Positions 23,790 through 30,122 of a stretch of DNA of 30,122 nucleotides are shown here, piece after piece. Positions within the stretch are counted from its first letter, which is position 1, and every line of letters starts with the position of its first letter. Position numbers and translations under genes: made by a program. The DNA is from a virus. Under the pieces are notes generated by a model. The model had not been told where the DNA came from. It was given only the letters and a program-made list of their open reading frames with translations, and made no database searches. The stretch spans positions 1 through 30,122 of the IMG/VR virus record IMGVR_UViG_3300030380_002593; one strand, written 5' to 3'.

Positions 23790-24569
23790 ATGACCACAGA
23801 AAAAGATAATATTGAACAACCAGAGACTACGGTCGAGGAACCCTCTGTAGAAACCCCTGAACAGGATAATACAGAGTTACTAGAGCAGGCAGTGCAAGAC
23901 GCAGAAGCTAAGGCAGAAGTTGAAGAACAGCCCTCATACTTAACTGAAGAGGACGTTAATAGAATACTGGCAGAACGTAAAGACGCATTTGATAATGCAC
24001 AAGGACGAGCTCAGCAGTATACAAATCAAAAGGTTCAGGAAATTCAGGACAACGCTAAGGCAAATATAAAAGAATTTATGAACGATTTTTCATCTATATT
24101 GGATGAGGACCAAAAAGAGGTCTTAAACCAAAAGATGCAGGAGCGAGAAAGAAAAGCTAAAGAAGAGAAACTTGACCAGTTAATTGAAAACATGGACAAG
24201 CCTCAGCAAGGTTCTGGCGTAACTCCTGATAATCTTGAAGACTTAGAATCGGCAGTTAAGGACACAGCAACGGCATTAGGTTTAGACATTGATGTTAGAA
24301 GTAACAAAGATGTTTGGAAAGGCTGGGATGCAGGTATGAGTTTTTCTCAATCTGTCAAAGTAGCCAACGCCAACCTAAAAGCCATGGCACAAACAGGAAA
24401 AAAAGAGCCTGTACAAGGACAACCGGCTGCACAGAAAGTGCCTCCGACTACACAGGGTGCACCTACACAACCTAAAAGGGCGTATAGGAGCCTCGGTGAC
24501 TTGTCGAATGCAATGATTGCTGGGCAGATAACGACTGAACAGTACAGAGCTTTAAAGAAAAAACTTTAG
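23790..24569 (+). CDS. Scaffolding protein
   Basis: A 259-residue, very acidic N-terminus (EQPETTVEEPSVETPEQ) followed by a long charged helix (about 60-150) and a short C-terminal domain (RSLGDLSNAMIAGQITTEQYRALKKKL). This acidic, helical profile directly before the capsid gene is typical of scaffolds, which guide capsid assembly and leave before DNA packaging; the C-terminal basic helix usually touches the capsid protein. Start supported by GGGAGGCTACGGCT. No embedded protease motif seen. Confidence 0.85.
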   Translation: MTTEKDNIEQPETTVEEPSVETPEQDNTELLEQAVQDAEAKAEVEEQPSYLTEEDVNRILAERKDAFDNAQGRAQQYTNQKVQEIQDNAKANIKEFMNDFSSILDEDQKEVLNQKMQERERKAKEEKLDQLIENMDKPQQGSGVTPDNLEDLESAVKDTATALGLDIDVRSNKDVWKGWDAGMSFSQSVKVANANLKAMAQTGKKEPVQGQPAAQKVPPTTQGAPTQPKRAYRSLGDLSNAMIAGQITTEQYRALKKKL

Positions 24570-24585
24570 AAAAAGGAAAAATTAG

Positions 24586-25482
24586 ATGGCAACAGGATTG
24601 ACATTATCGTCAAGCTCAAGTCTGTCAGACATGTCAAAGACAGTTATTGCTTCGGCAATATCTAACATTGAACCTGCTGGTCCTACAAACCAGTTAGTGT
24701 CAAGGTATGACATTCCTCAAGGTGCAAAGCAAGTTAACATCCCTATCTGGGGAAGAAACGATGCTCACGCACTAACTGAGGGTGTAGACATAAATACACC
24801 ACAACAACTTTCTGTTACTGTGACAAGCATTACTGCATCTGAACACGGTATCATGACTTTTGTTTCTGATAGATTAAGCAGACAAAACAACGAAGACATA
24901 TTAGCACACGTAGGTGAAGTGCAAGGTGGAGCTTTAGGTAGATTACTTGAAGACGACCTAATCACATTATTCGATGGGTTCTCAAACTCAATCGGTTCTG
25001 CTGGTTCAAACCTAACATACAGAGATATTGCTGGTGCAGTATCTTTCTTAAAAACTGACAACAACTCATCTTTTGGTATGGCTCCGGGACAGCCTAACGC
25101 AGTTATGCACCCTGAACAAATCAGAAGATTCGTACAAGAAGTTACTGGCATACAGGCTGGTGGTTCTGGTATGGCTGCACAGCCTATCCCAGAAGGTATC
25201 ACTGCTGACGTAATCCAAAACTACTTCAGAGGAAACGAAAGAGCATTTGGTGTACCGATTTTCCAATCAGGTGTACTAAGCAGAGACGGTTCTGGTGACG
25301 CTAAAGGTGCAGTATTTGTACCGGGTGCACTAGCACTAGCTATGGCTCACGAAATGGAAGCTGAAGAAGAAAGAGATGCGTCATTAAGAGGTACTGAAAT
25401 GGTAATGGTAGGTGAATGGGGAGAAGCTGAAGTAGCTGACCCTTGGGGTGTAGAAATGCTAGGTGCTGCAGACGCACTATAG
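24586..25482 (+). CDS. Major capsid protein (HK97 fold, putative)
   Basis: A 298-residue protein right after the scaffold. The N-arm is Ser/Leu-rich, followed by strand patterns AKQVNIPIWGRNDAHALTEGVDI and TASEHGIMTFVSDRLSRQNN (an E-loop/spine-like order), a central helix LGRLLEDDLITLFDGFSN, PNAVMHPEQIRRFVQEVTG and a C-terminal A-domain. Codons are cleaner and more GC-rich than in adjacent genes, as expected for the most expressed gene. Ribosome site AAAAGGAAAAATTAG. Location and size support the call; the fold is inferred. Confidence 0.85.
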   Translation: MATGLTLSSSSSLSDMSKTVIASAISNIEPAGPTNQLVSRYDIPQGAKQVNIPIWGRNDAHALTEGVDINTPQQLSVTVTSITASEHGIMTFVSDRLSRQNNEDILAHVGEVQGGALGRLLEDDLITLFDGFSNSIGSAGSNLTYRDIAGAVSFLKTDNNSSFGMAPGQPNAVMHPEQIRRFVQEVTGIQAGGSGMAAQPIPEGITADVIQNYFRGNERAFGVPIFQSGVLSRDGSGDAKGAVFVPGALALAMAHEMEAEEERDASLRGTEMVMVGEWGEAEVADPWGVEMLGAADAL

Positions 25483-25490
25483 GAGGATAA

Positions 25491-25811
25491 ATGACGACTA
25501 ACCAAGATTATTACGTAAAACAGATTGAGACTAACGATGCTCATCAGTACACAACAATCTTTGATTCTGTGACTGGTTCACCATTCAGGGTAAAAAATGA
25601 AATGGTAGGGCATTACCTTGAGAAAGTTAAACGTGAAAATAAGGTTGTCGACAATAAACTGGTACCTTCTGACAAGTTGATACCAGCCTTCGTTAAAACA
25701 ACAAATGAAATTATTGGTTCTCCGTCTTCCGGCAAGATTGATAGGGTTGCTCCTGTCAGTCAGGTTAAAGCTGGGAAACGAAGACGAGGTAGGAGAGGTA
25801 GAAAGAAATGA
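25491..25811 (+). CDS. Small basic-tailed head protein
   Basis: A 106-residue protein starting behind AGGAGGATAA. The C-terminus is strongly basic (KAGKRRRGRRGRKK), suited to contact DNA or the capsid interior. It is coupled to the next gene by ATGA. Genes here usually encode head completion or internal proteins; no family is recognised. Confidence 0.6.
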   Translation: MTTNQDYYVKQIETNDAHQYTTIFDSVTGSPFRVKNEMVGHYLEKVKRENKVVDNKLVPSDKLIPAFVKTTNEIIGSPSSGKIDRVAPVSQVKAGKRRRGRRGRKK

Positions 25812-26185
25812 CTACTCTATTAGGCAGATGGGAAACCATCATTAAACAATTAAGGTTTGAGAATAATTGGGCTGAGATTCTTGAGAGTTATCTTAAGGAA
25901 CAAAAGCTTGACGAACTTCCTGAGCCCGAATGGTCTGATGACCCTACCATGGCTTATGTTTATCTACCAACTCGCACGCTAAAAGGCACGCTGGTACGGT
26001 ACGACAAAACTAAAGCAAGAATGTTTCCAGAAAGCATCGTTGGGTATCTTGAGAAAGGTGGTCTTATGAAGCTCCCTGCAAAGGTTGCAGCGTCTAAGAC
26101 GAAAGAGCAGCTCCCTGAGATGGAAACGGAGAAACCAAAACTTGAAAAAAAAATTGAAAAATTAGGAGACTTACAAGATGAGTAA
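25808..26185 (+). CDS. Unknown head/neck protein
   Basis: A 125-residue protein, coupled upstream by ATGA and overlapping the next gene by 8 bases. N-terminus helical (LLGRWETIIKQLRFENNWAEILESYLKEQ), middle strand-like (MAYVYLPTRTLKGTLVRY), C-terminus a charged KPKLEKKIEKLG tail. It could be a head completion or neck component from its position; unrecognised. Confidence 0.55.
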   Translation: MTTLLGRWETIIKQLRFENNWAEILESYLKEQKLDELPEPEWSDDPTMAYVYLPTRTLKGTLVRYDKTKARMFPESIVGYLEKGGLMKLPAKVAASKTKEQLPEMETEKPKLEKKIEKLGDLQDE

Positions 26186-26567
26186 CACTATGGGTAACAA
26201 GTATGACTCTTCCAATGCAGAGACTCTATCTGGAGCTAAGACCTTAGCCGTCACTGACGCTAAGTTTCAATTCTTAGACCCCGGAGGTTCTGCAAGAAAC
26301 GTAGACTTGCCTGACTTGAGAACACTAACTACTGACACAAACTCAGAAGGTACAGGTGACGCAGGTACAGACAGATACGTTGATGCTCAAAGTGGTTTTT
26401 TCTCTATTAGCAACACTGCTGATGGAAGCGAAGTAATCACTGTTAGAGGATGGAACGGTTCATCTACAACTGGAACTATATGTACACCAACTCAAAACGA
26501 AACTGCATTCCTTTACTGGACTGGAGCGACTAACGGATGGATTGGTATAGCTGGTTCTGACGCATAA
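26178..26567 (+). CDS. Beta-rich decoration or head-fibre protein (putative)
   Basis: A 129-residue protein rich in Thr, Gly, Ser and Asp with short strand patterns (ETLSGAKTLAVTDAKFQFLDPGG, FFSISNTADGSEVITVRGW, ETAFLYWTGATNGWIGIAG). This composition is typical of exposed phage capsid decoration or head-fibre proteins. High-expression codons resemble the capsid gene, and a 10-bp hairpin follows the stop. Confidence 0.6.
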   Translation: MSNTMGNKYDSSNAETLSGAKTLAVTDAKFQFLDPGGSARNVDLPDLRTLTTDTNSEGTGDAGTDRYVDAQSGFFSISNTADGSEVITVRGWNGSSTTGTICTPTQNETAFLYWTGATNGWIGIAGSDA

Positions 26568-26581
26568 CCAATGAAATAGCT

Positions 26582-26636
26582 TGACTGGGGTTTGTTAAAG
26601 TTACATTCCCAACCTAACTCCCAAAGACCCCAGTCA
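26582..26636 (+). terminator. Intergenic 10-bp hairpin after decoration gene
   Basis: TGACTGGGGT (26582-26591) and ACCCCAGTCA (26627-26636) with a 35-base loop in the largest gap of the late operon outside gene ends. TCTTT follows but no long U-tract, so it may be a partial terminator or processing hairpin that raises capsid/decoration mRNA over tail mRNA. The next gene's AAAGGAG site follows 6 bases after it. Confidence 0.55.
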
Positions 26637-26653
26637 TCTTTAAAGGAGATAAG

Positions 26654-26953
26654 ATGGCATTTGGACATCAAAAATTAACGGTAGCAGATTCTGCTGTCGG
26701 ACTTACAGTACCTTCAGGTGTAAACTACGCCTGTATATCAATAGAAACTGCTGCAGTAAGATTAAGAGTTGACGGCACGAACCCTACAGCAACTATTGGG
26801 TTTCTTGCTAGTGCAGGTCAAGAACTAAAAATATTTGGAAATGACCAGCTTACAACAATTAAATTTATTAGAGACACAAGCACATCAGGTGTATTAAACA
26901 TACAGTATGGTGTAACTGTTGACGGCAAGCACTGTATAGATATCAATGGGTAA
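26654..26953 (+). CDS. Small beta-sandwich virion protein (putative)
   Basis: A 99-residue strand-rich protein (starts MAFGHQKLTVADSAVGL) with patterns YACISIETAAVRLRVDG, ATIGFLASAGQELKIFG and TTIKFIRDTSTSGVLNIQYGV, suggesting a compact beta sandwich. Small proteins of this kind occur next to the capsid-decoration genes in many phages. Ribosome site AAAGGAGATAAG. The 3' end overlaps the next gene by 8 bases. Confidence 0.6.
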   Translation: MAFGHQKLTVADSAVGLTVPSGVNYACISIETAAVRLRVDGTNPTATIGFLASAGQELKIFGNDQLTTIKFIRDTSTSGVLNIQYGVTVDGKHCIDING

Positions 26954-27407
26954 ATACAATAAATCAAATAAAAATAACATATTTAGAGACAAGCCAGAGA
27001 TTACAATCTCAGAACACACTGTTGTAAAAAACGGTAAGAAGATGAAGATTGTAGTGCCTGAAGGCAAAATAGGATATGGAGATGTAGAGTCGCATGCACA
27101 GATGGCTGGCGACCTTGCAACAAAGCACAGCGATGACAACAAAGCAGGAGAGAAAGCCTACGAAGAAGTAAGGAGACATCGTGACACAGACTCTGGTTCT
27201 ACCATAGAGGAAAACAAGCTAAAGATGGCTTACGGCAAGATGGCAAGCAGGATGCCTGTAATACAGCAATTTAATATTACAGACAATGCTGGTAAACACA
27301 TTGCAACTGAGTACCTATTTATGAAGACAGAGCCTAGTGGCTTAACAAGACCTCTTAAGATAAGGGTTGACTTAGACACAGGCAAGGCACAGGAGATACC
27401 AGTATAA
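26946..27407 (+). CDS. Unknown late protein
   Basis: A 153-residue protein with a basic N-terminus (GKYNKSNKNNIFRDKPE), a charged helical middle (AGEKAYEEVRRHRDTDSGS) and a strand-rich C-terminal part (MPVIQQFNITDNAGKHIATEYLF, LKIRVDLDTGKAQEIPV). Overlaps 8 bases upstream and 1 base downstream (TAATG), so tightly coupled to the adaptor gene. Probably a head-tail or tail component; family not recognised. Confidence 0.55.
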   Translation: MGKYNKSNKNNIFRDKPEITISEHTVVKNGKKMKIVVPEGKIGYGDVESHAQMAGDLATKHSDDNKAGEKAYEEVRRHRDTDSGSTIEENKLKMAYGKMASRMPVIQQFNITDNAGKHIATEYLFMKTEPSGLTRPLKIRVDLDTGKAQEIPV

Positions 27408-28750
27408 TGGCTACAACCACTGCACTAAGCACAATATTGCCACAATTTGCTAGAAGAATAGGGTCTTACATAGGCTCTTTTTCTACAACTACTACAATAA
27501 CTACTAACACATCTGTGATAGCTACTGGTCTTAGAGACCTTGGGTTCACAGATGATGATGTTTTAAATGACAGCTTTATTAAGATTACAAGTGGGAATAA
27601 CATAAACGATGTAAGGTTAATAGGCGATTACACAGGAAGCAGTGGCACAATAACAGTTACAGGCACAAACTTTAGTGCTGATAGTGGTACAGGCACTACG
27701 TTTGAAATATACAGGTATGACCCTGACCAACTAAAAGATGCACTAAACGATGCAGGTAGACAAGCATTTCCTGCACTGTTTAAAAGAATAGACGACAGGA
27801 CTTTAACTGTCGCACCTTCGCAGGCACGTTACGCACGACCAAGTAGCATAGAACCGGGATACATACGGCAGGTATACATGCTTCCACGTATAGAAGCTAA
27901 AACATACACAGAAAATATATTAAATGACCAGAACGTAGACATGGAAGCTAGTAGTAGCAGCTTAACCAACTGGACAGACAGCACACACATTACTGCTGCA
28001 GTAGAAATAGATACAGTTAGTCCTAACAACTACATGGTTTACAGAGGTGAGCAAAGTGCTAAGCTAACATGTGCTGCAAGCAACACTGGTACATTTACAA
28101 TATCAGTTACCGACCCTACAAATTATGAATCAGAAGAGTTAAACTTTTCTATATGGGTATATTCAAAATACGCAAGCCTTGTATCACCAATGCTGCAAAT
28201 AGATTCCGACACTGCTGTTACAGGTACGAGCCACAATGGAGGTGGCTGGGAAAGATTGACAGTATCTACTACAGCTTCAAACGTTGGAAGCACAATAAAA
28301 GCAGGATTAAGTTTTGGCAGCAACAGTGCAATTTACACTGTATATGCAGACGAAGCTATCCTAACTTCTGGACCTAGCGAATCACCAATAGGCTATGAGT
28401 CTATTATTTTTGATTGGAACGAAGAAGGCGACAATCTTATATTTAATACACAACCCCCACCACATTATCAGTTACATGTAGTTGGGTGTGGTGCTTTAGA
28501 AACACTTACTGTAGGTACAGACACAATTACTCTTGAACCACATCGTGTTAACTTACTGCTAGATTATGCAGCACTTACATTCTTTGAGGGTGAGTTAGAC
28601 CAATCATCTACTGATGACCAGAATGCAATACTGAGACAGATAACGCACTACAGAAATAAGACTCAGACAGGAAAGGGAGAAATGGTAGCACCTTCGCTTA
28701 AAAAGAATTTGTTACCAGCAGATAGTGCATCATTGTTTGGGAGTTATTAA
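27407..28750 (+). CDS. Head-tail adaptor protein with inserted carbohydrate-binding-like module
   Basis: A 447-residue protein. The N-terminal part (LSTILPQFARRIGSYI; DPDQLKDALNDAGRQAFPALF) and the C-terminal part (HYQLHVVGCGALETL, then EPHRVNLLLDYAALTFFEGEL) have the order seen in podovirus/siphovirus adaptor (connector) proteins. Residues ~170-325 form a separate beta module with the CBM4/9-like pattern: GEQSAKLTC, FSIWVYSK, WERLTVSTTAS and YTVYADEAILT. The adaptor would attach to the portal; the module may face outward and bind sugars (inference). Coupled by TAATG on both sides. Confidence 0.65.
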   Translation: MATTTALSTILPQFARRIGSYIGSFSTTTTITTNTSVIATGLRDLGFTDDDVLNDSFIKITSGNNINDVRLIGDYTGSSGTITVTGTNFSADSGTGTTFEIYRYDPDQLKDALNDAGRQAFPALFKRIDDRTLTVAPSQARYARPSSIEPGYIRQVYMLPRIEAKTYTENILNDQNVDMEASSSSLTNWTDSTHITAAVEIDTVSPNNYMVYRGEQSAKLTCAASNTGTFTISVTDPTNYESEELNFSIWVYSKYASLVSPMLQIDSDTAVTGTSHNGGGWERLTVSTTASNVGSTIKAGLSFGSNSAIYTVYADEAILTSGPSESPIGYESIIFDWNEEGDNLIFNTQPPPHYQLHVVGCGALETLTVGTDTITLEPHRVNLLLDYAALTFFEGELDQSSTDDQNAILRQITHYRNKTQTGKGEMVAPSLKKNLLPADSASLFGSY

Positions 28751-30122
28751 TGCCATCAAACTACGATATTAAATTAACAAAAACAGATGGCAGTTCTAGT
28801 GAAGTTAAGCTTACCCTAGATAGAACACAACAAAGTGGTGGGTATGCAGTAGAACACATCTCCCCTGCTCCACCAAACCAAGCAACTGATGCTGCAAACT
28901 ACCAACAACAATCGCCAGACCTTGGGCTTGTGTTAGACCAAGACTCTTTTCACAGAGGCTTTGGACAATCGCTCCTAGAGCGTTTTGATGACGCAAGTAG
29001 TGCTAACGCTGCTTTGAGTCGTTATGCGTACTCTGAGGGCGTGCTAGGTATGTTTAAAGGTGAGATGGTGCTGGGTTATAAAGAAGATGAAGTTAATGTG
29101 ATACTTAGAAACGGCACACTTGAGAATGGTGGTGTGTCTGAGTTTACTGGCACAAATGTAACTTTGGCAGCAGACAGTGACACAGTAAGAACAGGTGACT
29201 TTTCAATGAAAGCTACAGTTACAGCAAACAGTGGCACAGTTACACAAGCATATTCAGGAACTGTATCCGTATTGAGAAGCAGAGAAGTAACGTTTGCTGC
29301 ATTTGTAAGAAGAGAAAGTGGTTCAGGAACTATTACAGCTAAGATTGTTGACAGTGCTGGAACTACTACTGGTACTTCATCTACATCAGCAGCAGCTAGT
29401 GACTGGGAAGTTGTATACGCAACTAGAACTATAGACTCAGCTGCAACAAGTATTACATTGACTCTTACTGCAAGCACAAGTGGAGATGTATTTTACGTAG
29501 ACGATATACACGTAACACCTTCGGGTGGAACAGACTGGACTAACCCACAAGAGTTTGATGGCAACATTTATGCAGCAGCAGGCAGAGTTGTATACAAATG
29601 GAATGACAGTGAAGAGTATTGGTCAGCAGTATATGCTGATGCATCTAACAACATAACAGACATGATTAGCTTTGATGGTGCATTGTATGTAGGGTTTGGC
29701 ACAGCAGCAACATACCTTAGAAGCACAGATGGTACTACATGGGCTGCTCCATCTACTAACAGTGGTAATGGTAGGTTTGCAGAATTTTTTGAGAGAGCAC
29801 GAAACAATAACGGTAATTACGCACTATTTAAAAGCAGAGCAAATCAAGTATCAATATCAATAGACCCGTCAGATACAGCTAACTGGGGAAGTGAATTGCA
29901 AGTAGGAGACAGCGACAGAAAGATTACTAATCTTGTGCAAGCTAACGACATCTTGTACGTAGGTCGTGAAGATGGTCTGTTTTCGTACGACAGAAGCACA
30001 CAGAAGTTTAGAGACTTGCAGCCTGAAGCTAACCTGTTCCCAGACGACAACAACTTTAAAGCAGCAACTGGTAGAGCAGGACAACTGTTTGCATCAGGTG
30101 GTGACCAGTCTTTCTGGCAGAT
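28750..30122 (+). CDS. Tail protein: carbohydrate-binding-like module plus beta-propeller (3' partial)
   Basis: 457 codons are visible with no stop. N-terminal ~110 residues are probably an attachment domain (FGQSLLERFDDASSANAALSRYAYSEGVLG). Residues ~112-257 show a CBM4/9-like order (NGTLENGG, GDFSMKATV, VTFAAFVRRESGSG, WEVVYATRTI, VFYVDDIHVT). From ~258 there are repeated blade-like units (DMISFDGALYVGFGTAATYLRST; NLVQANDILYVGREDGLFSYD), the pattern of a beta-propeller. Possible roles: nozzle (compare T7 gp12, which has a propeller) or receptor-binding protein. Its frame continues into 2-175 if the ends are joined. Confidence 0.7.
   Translation, partial: MPSNYDIKLTKTDGSSSEVKLTLDRTQQSGGYAVEHISPAPPNQATDAANYQQQSPDLGLVLDQDSFHRGFGQSLLERFDDASSANAALSRYAYSEGVLGMFKGEMVLGYKEDEVNVILRNGTLENGGVSEFTGTNVTLAADSDTVRTGDFSMKATVTANSGTVTQAYSGTVSVLRSREVTFAAFVRRESGSGTITAKIVDSAGTTTGTSSTSAAASDWEVVYATRTIDSAATSITLTLTASTSGDVFYVDDIHVTPSGGTDWTNPQEFDGNIYAAAGRVVYKWNDSEEYWSAVYADASNNITDMISFDGALYVGFGTAATYLRSTDGTTWAAPSTNSGNGRFAEFFERARNNNGNYALFKSRANQVSISIDPSDTANWGSELQVGDSDRKITNLVQANDILYVGREDGLFSYDRSTQKFRDLQPEANLFPDDNNFKAATGRAGQLFASGGDQSFWQ

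Noticed and set aside
29076-29477. 133-codon minus-strand frame in the tail gene
   Set aside because: Antisense shadow of a Thr/Ser/Val-rich repeat-like coding region, without start signals.
1-30122. Integrase, attachment site or other temperate-phage signs
   Set aside because: No recombinase, CI-like repressor or tRNA-derived repeat was recognised.

Overview
The window reads as most or all of the genome of a podovirus-like tailed phage (Caudoviricetes). Support comes from a small terminase, large terminase, portal, giant internal virion proteins, scaffold, HK97-fold capsid, adaptor and beta-propeller tail protein in that order, packed genes with ATGA/TAATG overlaps, and no bacterial housekeeping gene. 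Strong AAGGAGG-type ribosome sites and a sigma70-like late promoter point to a bacterial host that I cannot name; the gene set recalls environmental, probably marine, phages. The two ends of the window carry open reading frames that join in one frame if the ends are ligated, so the contig may be a circular or circularly permuted genome of about 30.1 kb.

Left arm (about 460-9860, minus strand, early and nucleic-acid metabolism). Read in the direction of transcription from about 9860 down to 460, it holds two small genes (one with a zinc finger) ending at an intrinsic terminator at 9301-9339, then small unknown genes, two of which follow similar AT-rich hairpins. Next comes a MoxR-like AAA+ ATPase with a VWA (CobT-like) partner, an unknown gene and a DnaJ-type zinc-finger protein. 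A RecT-like annealing protein, a zinc ribbon, a possible winged-helix protein, a DnaC-like helicase loader and a PD-(D/E)XK nuclease complete the arm. No DNA polymerase, primase, replicative helicase, RNA polymerase, integrase or lysis gene was recognised.

Divergent control region (9861-10847). This is the most unusual part. About 840 bases (9910-10748) are filled with nested, often perfect inverted repeats whose helices abut one another. Two neighbouring hairpins share an identical 20-base core but differ by compensatory changes in the flanking stem. I interpret it as a large structured non-coding RNA, comparable in size and phage setting to the GOLLD/ROOL class but not assigned to it, or else a DNA-level origin or packaging site. 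Small frames overlap its 5' part and are reported at low confidence. It is followed by an AT palindrome and a near-consensus promoter that places the terminase ATG at the predicted transcript start.

Right arm (10848-30122, plus strand, late morphogenesis). The order is TerS, TerL (overlapping), portal, a 67-residue protein, an 880-residue coiled-coil protein with 11-residue repeats, a 1980-residue probable ejection protein, scaffold, major capsid protein, several small head or decoration proteins, an adaptor with an inserted carbohydrate-binding-like module, and a tail protein with a similar module followed by a beta-propeller. The last gene runs off the window and probably ends at 2-175, followed by a small zinc-ribbon gene.
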